Part shown: piece after piece, positions 1-42,300 of the stretch
How the letters are laid out: every line of letters begins with the position of its first letter
How positions within the stretch are numbered: position 1 is the stretch's first letter
Source: Atrina japonica
Taxonomy: Eukaryota; Mollusca; Bivalvia; Pterioida; Pinnidae
Length of the DNA stretch: 64,000 nucleotides
NCBI GenBank assembly: GCA_030159075.1
Contig: BROG01000911.1
Location: forward strand, 62,001 to 126,000
Direction: 5' to 3'
Notes under the pieces: model-generated
Database searches by the model: none
What the model was told of the DNA's origin: nothing
The model's input: only the letters and a program-made list of their open reading frames with translations
Program-made: the position numbers and the translations under genes

Positions 1-246
1 ATATATGCTCCCCTGAAAACCAACAGGGATCATCTACTACTCATGTATAACCAGGGAGTGATGACTTTATCAAAGAAATCTCACTAAGTATACCTAACAT
101 TTCTAAAAGTAATGTATATTTAGGGAGTGATCATTTCTATAATTAATCTCGTTATATTTGTATACATGTGGAGTGATGTCCTCATACAAATATGAAAACC
201 GCAACACCTATTTATCCAATCAGACTTTGTTATTTTATCTTGCTAC
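1..246. other. SUPT16H intron sequence at the left edge
   Basis: AT-rich sequence with three GGGAGTGATG- or GGAGTGATG-like words (about 54, 122 and 168). There is no exon of the SPT16 tail here. Confidence 0.6.
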
Positions 247-250
247 CTAC

Positions 251-29059
<28,809 letters not shown>

Positions 29060-29264
29060 AACTGCGCAACAATTCTTTCACAGAGGTAATGTGCTCACCT
29101 CCGCAGTATGGCGGGAGTCGGCAAAGAAATTTTTACAGTAATATTTAAAACCAGTTCAGGAAAGACGAACCATATTCCGGAATTAACATGCCAGACAAAA
29201 ATAAATCAAAGTCACGGACAGGTTGCTAGAGACAGACAATTCCAGTGTTAAAAATGTATTACCA

Positions 29265-29444
29265 CAGGCGTCGGAGGCAAATTGAAAGTGGGGGGGGGGC
29301 TAAACCAACTTAAAACACACACATACGCCAGAAACGTCTGGGGGCTAAGCCCTAATTTTCAACACCTATGTCTATCTTTGCAAAAAGTGGGGGGGGGGGG
29401 CTAAGCCCCCCCCTAGCCCCCCCCCCCCCGGTTCCGACGCCCAT
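29265..29444. mobile_element. G/C-run element next to the SUPT16H start
   Basis: Ends CAGGCGTCGGAGGC and, on the other strand, CATGGGCGTCGGAACC. The interior has a 10-G run at 29290-29299, a 12-G run at 29389-29400, and 8-C and 13-C runs at 29406-29413 and 29417-29429. GGGGGCTAAGCCCCC-type inverted repeats are present. It starts 206 bp upstream of the SUPT16H ATG. No clear target duplication was found. Confidence 0.6.
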
Positions 29445-29939
29445 GGTATATATGATGCAATATTAAGATAAGAGATATAAGATAAGAGACATTTTGATAA
29501 CGCATACTTCCTGTTTTAACTTAAGTTTGCACAGGTAAACCCATGAAATTAAAACGATGCATAACAAGCAGGATGCGATACAATGAATTTCGAGATACTA
29601 ACTCAAAATTTCAGAATAACTCGAAATTTCGTTATAATAACTCAAAATTTCGAGATAATTATACAAATTTTAAAAGTGAAGGCGGGAGCCTGTAAAATTA
29701 TTTTAACACTGATTTAAATCAGTGATGATTTTTAGATAGAAGTGTAAGTTTTAGAAGCGAGAATATCGTTTATCAGAGCTTTTAAAAACAATTCCCCATG
29801 CATTGCTAATTATATTTTTTTCTTTGATACTAATCGACTTTCGTACTTGCAAGTTGTCTGTTCACTGGAATTAATTTATTATATTTTGTGATCTGGAATC
29901 TAGACTACGCCTCGTTTGCTTTCAAAGCTTGAAAATCCC

Positions 29940-29940
<1 letters not shown>

Positions 29941-29980
<40 letters not shown>
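29941..29980. repeat. (CA)n microsatellite
   Basis: Twenty uninterrupted AC units. Confidence 0.97.
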
Positions 29981-29981
<1 letters not shown>

Positions 29982-30059
29982 ATAATATATACATTTAGGC
30001 CTATACAGTCAACTCTTGTTATACCAGCCAGAGTGGGATCCAGTAAAATTGTATATTTA

Positions 30060-30169
<110 letters not shown>

Positions 30170-31162
30170 TTTGTGAGCATATATCACAAAGAAATTCTGT
30201 GACATATGACTGAAACCGGACTTTTTTTTATTCGACATTATCCTATATTTTGCTAGTTTATTTATTCATTTTCTTATCAAAATTTAACGTCGGGATTAAT
30301 TCGGAAAACAGGAATTATTTATGTACATCTACCATAGATTTTCGTATTTACTTTGCAATTACTTTAACACCCGTTGACTCATGTCAGCCATTTCCAGTTT
30401 TTAACTATTGTTTAAGTTTTCCTAAAATACCAATGTAAAATTTCAATTCATCAGTTCGGAAATCAGACACACTACTGAAATACTCGTTTCTTTGTTTGGA
30501 AACCACGTATACTATTGGCCACATATCCAACTTTTTTTGCCATGGCCATGTCTTTTTTGCCAAAATTCAATGGATATGAAACGCCGGGTATCTGGGTGTC
30601 CAAGTTGGAAGCCTGGCATAAATTCAACAAATACTCCGACAAACAAGTGATAGACCTGTTGCCATGTGCTTAAGATGGGGGCGCTGGTATCTGGTACGAA
30701 ACACTGCAAGGACCATGTGCATCAGTTGCGTACCTCAGCCCAAAACATATAGAATGTCACTTATACAACAAGCTAGAAGAACCAACAGATGGATGCATAG
30801 AGAAAGCTGAGACTATGGGTTTGAGACATTATATCGATGAGCACTACAAGGTTTAGGCAACTACAGCAGGACTGCTGTCTAAAATAAAGGGTAAAGTACT
30901 AACAAAAGAACCCTTGACGTTTCAACAACTAAGGAAAGCTATATCACAAGCGAAACTTGAAATGAGCTCAGACACACATGACCCTGTGGAAACAAAGGAT
31001 CCAACAATAACAAGCCTTTGCAACATGCTGACCTCACACCTAACTGACCTAAGTAATACGATAAAAACCGAGATCAACGCCGTGCAGGGCACATACGGAT
31101 ACCATGAACAAAGACAGGATCACGGACTACAACATAGAAGATCATCAACAATTACCCTCACC

Positions 31163-31520
31163 CAAGACCATCAAACAGCATAACCTCATCCAAGAACATC
31201 AAACAACTACCCCCATCCAAGATCATCAAACTGCTAGCCTCATCCAAGACCATCAAACCAGTTAGCCTCATCCAAGATCATCAAACAACTAGCCTCACCC
31301 AAGACCATCAAACATCTAGCCTCATCCAAGACCATCAAACATCTAGCCTCATCCAAGACCATCAAACATCTAGCTTCATCCAAGACCATCAAACATCTAG
31401 CCTCATCCAAGACCATCAAACATCTAGCCTCATCCAAGACCATCAAACAACTACTCTCATCCAAGACCATCAACCAGCTAGCCTCATCCAAGACCATCAA
31501 ACAACTAGCCTCATTAAAAG
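31163..31520. repeat. 27-bp tandem array inside the Gypsy gag region
   Basis: Thirteen units (27 bp, two of 28) of the form CAAGACCATCAAACATCTAG plus CCTCATC. On the minus strand they read as an open nine-residue repeat MVLDEARCL, which is probably a by-product, since the retroelement is on the plus strand. The units are A/C-rich on the plus strand. Confidence 0.93.
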
Positions 31521-32469
31521 ACCATCCAAGACAATTCGGCAGAGAGTCAGACCACAAGAACAAGAAAGCTGTTTAGGTTGCTGTAAGTCATGTCAAATTA
31601 GCATCTCTTGCCCTGCGTTTAACACTAAATATGGTTATTGTTTTAAGTGGTGTCATTATGAGGATGTCTGTCTTAAGAATCGAAAATATTACAGACCCAG
31701 ACAAACAACTAACACAAGTAACTCAAGTTAGGGATTTGCGCCTATCTCTATCACGGATAGGCACATAACTAAGGCCAACTCGCCAGCAATAGTTTCCACT
31801 GCATCTGTTACTAACAAAATAAATGTACTCTCTCATATAAATAACCCAAAATCAACTAACAAAATAAAAATTCACAAACCTCAAGCTGAACCTTGTTCAC
31901 AAAATGTTAGTTTACTTATGCCTGTGGAAAGACATTCTGTTGCTGTTTCCATTCACGGTTACTCTGTACATGCATTAGTGGACACAGGAGCAAGTATATC
32001 CTGTGCAAGTTCTGGTTTCGTACCTAAATTAGGTATCAAACCTGATTACCTAGATCCAATGTTAGAGATGCTGTGGCTGTAAAAGGCATCCTAGTCTTGG
32101 TTCTTTATCCCTTCCTATCTCCTTTGATGGCCCTGTCATTTCTCACATTTTTCATGTATTTGCCTCCTTTCATCATCATCATCATCATCATCATGGTTTC
32201 GATTTTCTCAATGCAAATGAAGGCATCTTCGATGCAGAGAACAACACTCTTTACCTTTGCGATCCAGTTGACCATGCTGCTTTTACAATTGATACAAACA
32301 ATGGATTTGCTAGAGTTTCATAAACCACCAAAATCTCGCCTCATTTTGTTGTCTCTATACATGTTATCATTTCTAATTGAGGCAAACACAACAAAATTCT
32401 CCTGGAACCATCTTTCTATTTACCTCATTGAGGACTAGCAGGAGCTAAGTGTATAGTTGATAACACTAA

Positions 32470-32860
32470 GAATTGTTTAATGCAAATTATAAATATAAAA
32501 AAGTATCAGATACCAAGGTATAGATCACTAGGATGTCCAAGATATAGGTACAAATCTGGTAAAAAAAATGGACAAACACGGACCTCTTGAAATCAAGAGG
32601 TGGGATTAGGTGCCATGGAGGAGTAAGCATCCCCTGTCGACCGGTCACACCCATCGTGAGTCAAAATGAAATACGTGACTCGTGAGGAACGAATCCTCGT
32701 CATAATTGGTACAGATGTCTCAACAACCGCCATCGAACAGGTAACTCAACATTTCACTTAGTGAAACAGAGTAGTCGCAAACAAGACTATTATACCGACC
32801 GTAAAATTTGCGGAACGTTGACAAACGCGGTTTTCGATATCCTTGTGTCAATAATTTGTC
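32470..32860. mobile_element. Probable insertion between Gypsy protease and RT
   Basis: The segment has GAAATCAAGAGGTGGGAT, GGAGTAAGCATCCCCTGTCG and ACCGGTCACACCCATCGTGA. Its sequence does not fit a pol reading frame, unlike both flanks. I recall a similar dispersed repeat in bivalves. The ends are not defined. Confidence 0.4.
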
Positions 32861-33745
32861 AGTGTCCGACAAATAGACCTGACGCACTTGCTGCAACTAC
32901 TCCTTTTGCTACTGCATCAGTCCTGTGCAGCGACACTATATACTCTCAAGACGCACCAGTATCCAATGACAGCTCTTATACACGCATCTCTCTTGAGCCA
33001 GTTGAGTTTGATTTAGATAATTCTGCTCTATCTAATGGTGAGAAACAACTTCTCACAACATTTCTAACAAAACAAAGATCTGTTTTTGTCACAAACATAC
33101 AGGAGCTAGGCGAAGCTAACACACAACCTCATCACACCAATACGGGTGATGTCCAACCAATACGCCAGCGTTTCTATCGCCAGTCTCCTCAAAACAAACA
33201 CAACTGGCAACTGTAAGAAATGCTACAAGTCGGAATTACTGAAGAAGAATCAGACTCGATGTGGTAGAGTCCAGTGGTAAAGGTGAAGAAGAAAAATGGA
33301 CAACTCCCATTCGCTGTCGACTACCGCCACCATACAATTCACCTTCCCATTACCACGTCTTGAATATGTGTTTGATACCATCGGTACATCACAAGCCAAG
33401 TACGTCTCCACTCTGGATTAAGCATCATGTTCCCATGGATACAACCACAAAATACAAAGCAACCTTTGTCACATCTACAGGAGTATACCAGTGGATTTGC
33501 ATTTGGACTTGTCAACGCCCCTGCCAGCTTCCAAGCCATGATGACACAAGTCCTACAGGGATTAAACTGGAAGACCTGCTTGGTATATGTCGACGACATA
33601 CTGTTGTTTTCTAATTCCCTCCAAGAACACTTGCAACACTTGTAACAGATCTTCACTCGCATTCAGTCAGCTGGTTTAACTCTAAAACCAAGCAAATGTG
33701 TATTCGCATTGCCAAAAGTGAAATACCTGAGACATGTGTATTGCT

Positions 33746-34499
33746 TCGAAATTTATTCAACAATTTATAAAAATATGTTCAATGACAGAGTACGTTATTT
33801 ATATTTTATTGACCGTGGGGAATTAACGCAGTAATGGTTTTAAATGTTTGTTTGCGTGTCACTGTGACCAGTAATGTATCTCCAAAATTATTTCATCAAA
33901 TAAAATCGTCGTACACAGAGCAAGCCTTAGCATGCTCGTCCAATTTATACACCTAAACAACATATGCATCACTTGTCATTTTTCATTTATCATGAGTGTG
34001 ATAATGGTATGCCATGACTCCGATAACGGTGGTTAAGTTAAAGTACATTTATTACGTTTTAGATTTTTCATTTTTTTAAATTATTTTTAAAATTATTTAT
34101 ACAACATATAATTCATTAAGTACAGATGTACATCGTACAGTTGTTTGATGGTAGAAGAACATTTTTAAACATGCTTTGACACCACATACTCTCACAGCCC
34201 ATGCATACAGACATTGAATTGTAAATAGAGTTGTTTTAGTTTTCATTTTTACACTTGAATGCATATACAAGCTACATGCACACACTTACATGCCTTTGTA
34301 TACATATATACCCATACAAGTACACATATATACCCATGTATGTAAATACTAAACATTTAGATGAACAGGTACATATAAAACTATACATAACAGATCTAGA
34401 TTACAATGTACATATATTATAAATATGAACGTTGTACATACATATGTACTGTGATTAATTCTTGTATTTTAAGTGCAGTATTTAAACTTCAAACAGTTT
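33746..34499. other. AT-rich segment between Gypsy and LINE remnants
   Basis: Low-complexity AT-rich DNA with scattered TACATATATACCCAT words (34270-34350). It may be the LINE 3' UTR. No gene is seen. Confidence 0.5.
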
Positions 34500-36604
34500 G
34501 TCAAGGTCTGCCATTTATTTTTAAATTTGTTTTCTTATAAAGCTAGCTGGAAGCAAAGCTTTTCTGTTAAATAATGGTGTTTCAGGTAAAGTTGCACACT
34601 GTTTAAGGTTGGGGTATTCTCATTCAGAGAACACATAAAAATTAAGTATTTAACTAAAAGAATAATAAGATTTAATGAGTTATTCTGTTTGGCCAGGTAT
34701 TCCAAATAGAATGTCAATTAGTGTAAATTTATAGGTACAAGTACATTTTAAATTTATCCAATTTTCTATATATTTCCATAAAACTGAGATATGAGGACAG
34801 TGAAAGAATACACGATCAATAGATTCTTCATCTGATTTACAGAAACTACAATATATGTTGAAACTGATTTTGCACTTAACAAGGAATTGTTTTGTTCCCA
34901 GGATTCTGTATAGTATTCGGTATTGGAACCATATGAGTTTAGAATCCTTTATACAACAGTGGGGAATTTTGTACATGTAGGATTTGATCCAACTTAATCT
35001 TTCTGGTGGGATTATGAGGAGTCTCCATTTCATTTCATTCTTTTTGTCATTTTGCACTTTCTCTTGAAAAACAGAGTAAATATTTTCCTTTTGTATCTTT
35101 GGAGATAATTTTAATAAAAACAGACTGAAATGTAAAATGATATGAGACTCGGGAGTTCTTTAAGAATCAGCCATTTCTTCATAACTGATCTTTTTAATCC
35201 CATGAACAGTGAAAGTGAAAAGTGAAAGGGATGTTTATATTTATATTATGGGTTGCATGAATTTCATTATGGGAAATGAATTTTCCATCTTTGTCAAAAA
35301 GATCTTGTACAATAATTACTCCATTGTCATACAGTTGTCTAAGAAATATAGATTTATTGTTAATAGTAACAGAAGGGTTATGCCAATGAGGAGCTGATAG
35401 AATATGCGAAGTTTCATTTTTATGACAAAGATCAATAAATTCAACTAGCATTGTATGAAATTCTACCCAGAAAGGATTTTTTATCTGTTTTGGCTTATTT
35501 TTTAAGTAATCAATTCCAAAGTGTGGGATGCTTGTAATGTCGCCTTCGCAGAACTCAAGGAAAACACTAATCCATAGACTGTTATTATTCTGTAAAATAC
35601 TTCTGAACCATGTTAATTTTAAGCTTTCGATAAAAGATGTTATGTTGGTCATGCGAAGACCACCCCTAAAAATCATATTTTTTCTAGATATTATGTCAGG
35701 TTTACTATTCCAAATGAATTCATACAAAACGTTTTCAAACTTATTTATCTAGTTATGACTAGGTTTAGGAAAAACAGTAAATAGATGGGTAAATTTTGGA
35801 ATTAAAGGGGATTTAACAACAATTACTTTTCCAATAGGTGTTATATTTTTTTATTTCAATGTTGAATTAAATTTTTTGATTTTATCTATTTTTTTTCGTA
35901 GTTGAATTTTCGTAAGATCAGATGTGAAGGTTGCACCGAGGATGTTAAATGGACCATTTTCCCATTGTATGTTGTAGTCTTTTCATATACAATGTATATT
36001 CATTGTAATTTATTTTAGAGCCTATCCAAACAGCTTTAGTTTTTGAAATATTGGGTTTGAGCCCACAGTATTTAGAAAACTGAAAAAGAATGTCTAGTGT
36101 GTGTGTTTTTTGAGACTTTTCTCAGAGCTATCTAAAAATAAAATAGTATCGTCTGCATATTGTAGGAGCTTAACTACTTTACCTATATTTATTCCTTTGA
36201 TATTCTTATTTTGACCTATCAATATACCCATTATTTCGGCACTTATATTGAAAAGATAAGAAGAGACGGGGTCACCTTGTATACAACCACGACCTATTGC
36301 AAACTGGATAGAAAACCAATTTGAGTTACACAGAGACAAGCATCTTTGTTCATTATATGCACCACACTCTCCCTGGTCACTACGCGTAATTTTATATGTT
36401 TGATTAATTGTGAGGCAATCTTTCAATATATTTTACGCATCTAATAAAAACAATAATTTTTAAAATTTGGAAACCCGTAGAAGCATTTTCTGCGCCCAGA
36501 CGTGAAAATACGCTTAGTAAATCACATTGATTACCCTTCTCAAAAGATGTTTGGATCAGCAATAAGTTAACTAAACTCGTGGCAGAATTTCGGCCTAGTA
36601 TCAT
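34500..36604 (-). mobile_element. Decayed L1/Tx1-like non-LTR retrotransposon (LINE), 5' truncated
   Basis: Read on the minus strand, the reverse transcriptase has GRGCIQGDPVSSYLF and YADD (36148-36159) followed by TILFLDSSEKS. Next comes the region after the palm (35727-35194: YEFIWNSKPDIISRKNMI, GGLRMTNITSFIESLKLTW) and the C-terminal Cys/His segment (35057-34680: YCSFCKSDEESIDRVFFHC). Frames are broken between these blocks. The endonuclease and the 5' half are absent. The order and motifs are those of Tx1-like L1 elements. Nothing coding is seen below about 34500. Confidence 0.88.
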
Positions 36605-39250
36605 CCAGACATTGAATTATGACCCCTTTATCGTTAAAAATATTTTGTTGATAGATTAATTCGGAAGTGACGCATTTTCCTGCTTCCATACACAAAATCC
36701 CATATGGCCCAGCTAGGTTTGCTCCCCAGAAATGTCCAATTTTAAACGCCCATAGAATTCATTATCACATGCGACTCAATTTTATTACGATCAAATATTT
36801 AATGAAATTTACAGAGTTTTCAGGCTCAGATCCAGGAACTTTCAAAGAGGGGGCGTAAAGTTGTTTTTTTGTTTTTTTTGGGGGGGGGCAAAATGCCGTG
36901 AAAATGATGGCTTTATTCTATGTAAAGAATTAGATATTATCGATGATGAAATTTACAGATCTTTAGCTGATGATAACAAAGGGGAATATCGTATACATTT
37001 TAATAATCCATACAATCTAAGATATAAAGACAAAGTTAGGGTGGATCCAGGATTTCGAGTTGTAAGGAAGAGTATAATATACATGTATATTTGTTTTCGC
37101 CGAGCGTAGCGGGGCGCGAAAATTTCGGTAGGACAAATTTAAAAGCTATGGGAAGCCTTTTCTGGATTCCAAACGTCATGGTGATATATATAAAAAAAAT
37201 TCAAAGGGGTGTTGCAACTCCCGCAACCTCCCCATTGAAAACGCCAATGTTTTATCAACTTTAGGCGGCAAACTCGCTGCGCACCCACTCGAATCCCCCC
37301 ATGACCACAACACATAATAATATGTGTTGGATAACTCAATTGTGAAGTAATATATTGTTAGGGGTTCGGGCTTTACGCGTCTTTCAGAAAAAAAAAATGA
37401 AATTTGGAAACCCCTAGACGTCCATCGTTTTCCCCATGGTCCAGTAGCGAAAAATTCGCCATGTATCACCGTTTCCCCGTGGTCCAGGGTATACTTCTAC
37501 TTTTGTTTAACTCTGAAAGTCCAGATCGAGTTAGGCTAATTATCACATTGCGACTCGTTTTTATACCAAATATTAAATTAAATAGACAGACTTATCATTT
37601 TCCAAACACAAATGCATGAGCAGTCCAGAAAATTTCTGATTTTTAAAAGCACTGTGAAGTCTTTTTTTAAATCCCTAAAGTGCTTATAATATAAGTATTT
37701 TTGTTTTATGGGGATCGAGCCCCTGCCTACGGTTGCTACGCCTATGATATATTCTGTAAATCAGCAGAAAGTCCAGTCTTTTGTCACCCACTTCAAAATA
37801 CTTGTGCTGTGAACAAAATTGAATAATTACTGACGGAGATTCTAGTTAAATGATTCAATAAGTTCACCATTTTAATTTCTTGTGTGGTGTTGTTATGTAG
37901 AAAAAAGATATTTTTAGTACTGTAATATTTTATGAACGTTTAAGTTATTTTGAGTTTTGGAATATCCACATTTGATTTATCCCATCTTCCCAAGTCCAGG
38001 TCTTCTGGGAGGAACGAAGTAGGCCAGAAAACCCTAACTTTGGAAGATGGATTTACCCGCATAGAAGAAATATATATCACATGTGTAATAACCTAAAGCT
38101 GGTAAGGGAATTTATTTGGAATTTAGGGGTATGCACATTCTATTAACCTGGATAGAAGAAAATTACAGCAGGCCACGCATAATATTCCAGGGCTGGATTG
38201 TCACTTTCATGTTTCATTAAACGTTTGTCTCGGATAGGTTAAAAACCTACCGCATTTGTGTCAGTTCATTTCATCAATTATTGACATTTTTGTATTTGCA
38301 CTCAAAGTTACTTGATATCACATTTATGTTTTTTTTTATTATTTTCATTTTATCTGAAATCAATAAATGAGCAAATACCAAGCAACTTAGGAATACATGT
38401 GATGTTTTATTTTGTTTTTGTTGTCTTATTCATTATGCAGTGTGCCCTTGATTTATCATTGTTTATCAAACTAGCTTTTTTACCGTGCATTCGATCTTGT
38501 TTTCTGTTGTTGTTGTTGTGTTTTATAGTGTGGTCCCCGATTTTTCATTGCTTATTTATCTTGCTCTTTTGCCTTACACTCGATCTGTTTTCTGTTTGTT
38601 ATTGTTGTTGTGTTTTTATAATCACAGCGTGGTCCCTGATTTCTCATTGTTTATCAAACTTCCTCTTTTGCTGGTAAGTTACCGGCTTTTGCCGTGTGTT
38701 CGGTCAAAGTTTTTGTTTCCGTGTAATTGATGTTTTTAGTTATTACTTGATGTGTTGAACATGATTACATAACATCAAAAACGGTATTACTAATTACCGA
38801 AAGCCGGTTATTTGAGATTTTTAAAAATAGAATTCATTTGGCCGAATTTCTGCCCCAATTCAACAAATTACTTCTTTCTTCCTGATTTTCCCGACCAAAA
38901 AAGTGAAGAATTTCGGACTAGGAAATTATAAACATGTTGTCTTAGTTTAACCAGTGACATATTACGATTAAAACGTGTACTTCACAGACTAAATAACACG
39001 ACATATCCATTAATGATAGATAAGAACATGTTAAGCTATTTTGACTGCTATGGGCTTGCATTTTGAATTTCCCGCGGATTTACTCTAAAAAAATAATCTA
39101 TGATTTTTATCAAGGGTAAATATTCATTTGTTTTATTCATATGGATACTATAACCATATAAATCAACAGAGAAAACCGCCTTAAACTGCAAAATGTGATA
39201 ACAGATTTTTAAAAAGCCTTTGTAAATAAATAACCATGAAAATAAATCTT
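36605..39250. other. Gene-free intergenic segment upstream of TOP1
   Basis: Mixed unclassified repeats. GGATCCAGGA and CAGATCCAGGA words near 36831 and 37043 resemble ends of the 28387 MITE type. An imperfect tandem duplication of about 106 bp lies at 38443-38660. A TTCTGCCCCAA fragment near 38852 resembles the end of the 25417 repeat. The open frame at 36861-37109 shows no recognisable motif. Confidence 0.5.
38443..38660. repeat. Tandem duplication, about 106-bp unit
   Basis: The block from ATTTATCATTGTTTATCAAA through TCGATCTTGTTTTCTGTTG repeats about twice with indels (for example GTGGTCCCCGATTTTTCATT against GTGGTCCCTGATTTCTCATT). It produces the long Phe/Leu/Cys-rich frames on the plus strand, which I do not regard as genes. 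Confidence 0.75.
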
Positions 39251-39273
39251 AACAAATTCTCATCCGGGCGTTT

Positions 39274-39285
39274 CGCGCAGGCGCA
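39274..39285 (+). promoter_or_regulatory. Possible NRF-1-like site in the TOP1 promoter
   Basis: GCGCAGGCGCA lies about 90 bp upstream of the TOP1 ATG, in a short GC-rich patch in otherwise AT-rich DNA. It is one base from the palindromic NRF-1 consensus GCGCATGCGC, a common element of housekeeping promoters. There is no clear TATA box. The assignment rests only on motif resemblance and position. Confidence 0.35.
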
Positions 39286-39371
39286 ACGATCCAACCTGTG
39301 GACTTAGCCGTTTCAGCACATTTTCTCCGCCATAACGTGGCTGTTGGAAATAGATAAAAAAAATTACTGAA

Positions 39372-42300
39372 ATGGATTCCCCAAGTGATGGCTTGGCGAA
39401 TAATTCGGTAGGGGTATGTATCTTTGTTTATTCTATGTTTTTAATCCAGAGATCGACATTATACTTCATTTATTTCGTCTCGTGTACCTTGTAAATTTAC
39501 TGTAACAAAGGACGACGAAAACGACAAAGTCAAGATGGCCGAAAAATTTCTAAGTCCCACTAGGATGTTACGCATTTCGGTCGATTTCAAAGTCGAATTT
39601 CTATTTGATTGTAGTAAATTTCAAAATTTAAAATGAAAATCTTGGTAGAATATGACCAATTTAATCTTTTTCTTGGTTTCAGGGTCCTGCCGTTGTCTCT
39701 CAAGGTAACGAAACCGGTGAGTACATCAAGCCAGCCGCTGATTTCGCTCATATTGACTGCGCAGAGACTAAGTCCCATCGGCCATTAGCCTAGCGAGATC
39801 GTATTAATAGATTTTAAACCTAGTTCATTTCCAGAATACCTATCACCGTAACACTTGAACTAAATCGGTTTTACTTTCATTTTGTTTTTAAATATAACGA
39901 AATTGATAATTTAATTTATACTTAGAAATATGTAGCCTAATATTTGTTTAAAAAAGTATTAGGCTAATCAGTGACGATAAAATACAATTGCTTGTCAATG
40001 GGATTTGGATATCAACAACAGACTTTTTAATATGCTAGAATGCAAGGTGCGTATGATAAGATTTAATGATTACATGTGATCAACAGTTACAACTTAAAAA
40101 TTTCGTGTTTAGTTCTGATAACATTGATTTTTTATAACTGATTTTGTTTGTTTATTTGTAAACACAAGATAACTTAATTTCAATTTTATGTTAATAATTT
40201 TGCATAGGCTACAATAACATGAATTAGCAACAAAAAATAATGAATACATTTATATTACATTATTGAAAATCAGCAATTTGTAATATTTAGGGGGGAAATG
40301 TATTTATCTTGCAATAAATAAAATATATGACTCATTGCCAAATTTCAATGATAATCTAAATTGTAGTAAGATTTCCTTATATGTAATGTCACGTCCTTTG
40401 ACAGCATTACCATAAGCCAATCATCAAGTGTTTCTGGCTTTTGTAAGAGTTGAAAATGGAGACAGACGATGTGAATACAAAAAGGATAGGTAGCTTGAAT
40501 AAACATCTCGGATATATAATGTCATGTCATAACTTAGTGACGATTGATTTATAAATCTAATAGATCAAGTAAGCACATCAACAAATATCAGACGTCGGCA
40601 ATAAGAAATAGATGATTAAAACGATCGCTAAACTGCTCTACCTTTTGTATCTAGGATAGGGAATTTGGTTGATATTTTTTGCCTAATAAAAGATAAAAAA
40701 AATTTGTACAAGTTTAAAAATCCAAGTTTAAGAGACCTGGATTGAGAAAAGATAAACAATTTATATTCTTTTTACCTGTGACCCTTTTAGTGTGGTAAAT
40801 TTTTTTTCCATATAATTTGTTTATTGCGATTGGTTCAGAAAAAAATGACAAAACTATCACCGTAATTCAACTGTTTAATGTATTGAGATCCAAAAGAGAA
40901 AAGATGTTTACATATTGAATTCAAGAATATGGTCAGATAACAAATACATAATTTATACATAGAGTAGTCAAAATTGTTTTCCACTGCAAATGACCACTTG
41001 ATGATGTGATCATATTTAAGAGTTAATACTGTACATGGTCAAAATTTAATTTTCTTGTGAACGTATGCATGTGCACTGTTGCTGTTCCTGCATTTGCATT
41101 TGTTTCAAAATCTTAAAGTTTTTGTTGAGTGAAATTCAATTTCTGCAAAAATCATTAGAGTATGAAAAATTGGAACTGGAACATTTTTTAGACATGTTTA
41201 AAATTGAAAATACCCAGCAAATGCACATTTCCAGTCTTTCTTTTGGTGTTAACTAACAAATTGGTCATTTTTACAATGTGAAGTAGGCCCTAAGTCACTT
41301 CTTTTAGTTTGGATCAAGCTCAAAATGGCTGATCGCTGAACAACAGAAATGTTCAATTAATCAATATTCTTGAATACGGTATAATGAATACTACTAACTC
41401 TCTCATCAGAGCATGAAAGATAACGTCATTCCACAGATATTTGATGAGATTTACACCTTTTGTAGCAAATTCAATCTGAAAATTGGTGATCCTTGGATTT
41501 GTTTACATTTATTCATTCTTTCGAAACAAAGTTCCCAAGAGAGTGTAACATGTTCTTTCAAAAGTAGAACTTTGCAAAAATAAAATGGGCAATAGGTTTA
41601 TCATTTATGATTTATGAAAAATTGCATATAAGATGAAATCAATAACAATACATACATGATCAAAATTACATTTCAGAGCCCCCAAAATTTCAGCTTGACT
41701 ATGTTGTTTGATTTAATTGTATGAAATTATATCAGATGCACTTTGTCTGTGAGATAATTTAGTATAGATCTGTATTTTTTCCTGTTAATAAGGGGCTTTA
41801 AGAGAAATTTACCCACCACCAAATACCACCGGCATTGGGTGATGTCTCCATATGACTGAAATATTCTTGATTGGAACATTAAACAACAAAAAACCAAATA
41901 TCACTGGTGTTAACTATCTGAAAAGCAAATCTTTTGTGTTAGTTTCCGTTAATCTGCACGTAGCTGAAAATAATGTAAAAAGGAGGTTTTACAGGTTTAT
42001 TATTTGCATGTTACTATGAAGTATAAATTAGAAAGAAATGGTAAGCTTGAAGGCCTGCTGTTTCTACAACTTCAACTTTGAGAATGCTCTCATACTCTAG
42101 GAAGAAAAAGAATTTAATGTTTCATAAATATTTTCTGTAGTTGTGAGACCTTCTTTTATCATAGTTTTATGGGACTTTTGTATGTGAATTTTTCTATGCA
42201 GTTGAAGGATTAAAAGAAAAGATTCAGAGAAGTGGAGATTCAATGAACCATGTTGATCATGCAGAACAAAATGGTCATGCAAATCTACCCAATGACGTAG

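Larger units (their letters stand above)
30542..33745 (+). mobile_element. Decayed Ty3/Gypsy-type LTR retrotransposon, internal part
   Basis: The gag-like start at 30542 (MAMSFLPKFNGYETPG) is broken by stops at 30671 and near 30853. A 27-bp repeat array (31163-31520) follows, then a Cys/His knuckle-like stretch (31606-31665, GYCFKWCHYEDVC, first Cys lost) and a retropepsin motif DTGAS at 31981-31995. A linker resembling the pre-RT region ends at 33215, and reverse transcriptase fragments with [14 protein letters not shown] and YVDD (33586-33597) continue to about 33745. RNase H, integrase and both LTRs are absent. Frames shift repeatedly, so it is inactive. Between protease and RT (about 32470-32860) is sequence that does not belong to pol. 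Confidence 0.88.

Noticed and set aside
31240..31563. Minus-strand frame with MVLDEARCL repeats as a repeat protein
   Set aside because: Produced by the 27-bp tandem array inside a plus-strand retroelement; a unit length divisible by three keeps any frame open.
30542..33745. An intact, active Gypsy element or retrovirus
   Set aside because: Stops and frameshifts in every domain, with integrase, RNase H and LTRs missing.
36861..37109. 82-residue plus-strand frame with NDGFILCKELDIIDDEIYR as a small gene
   Set aside because: No recognisable family, starts in a poly-T/poly-G stretch and lies among repeats.
38312..38730. Two long hydrophobic plus-strand frames as a membrane protein
   Set aside because: They come from a T-rich tandem duplication with TTG runs, and both frames are open for that reason.
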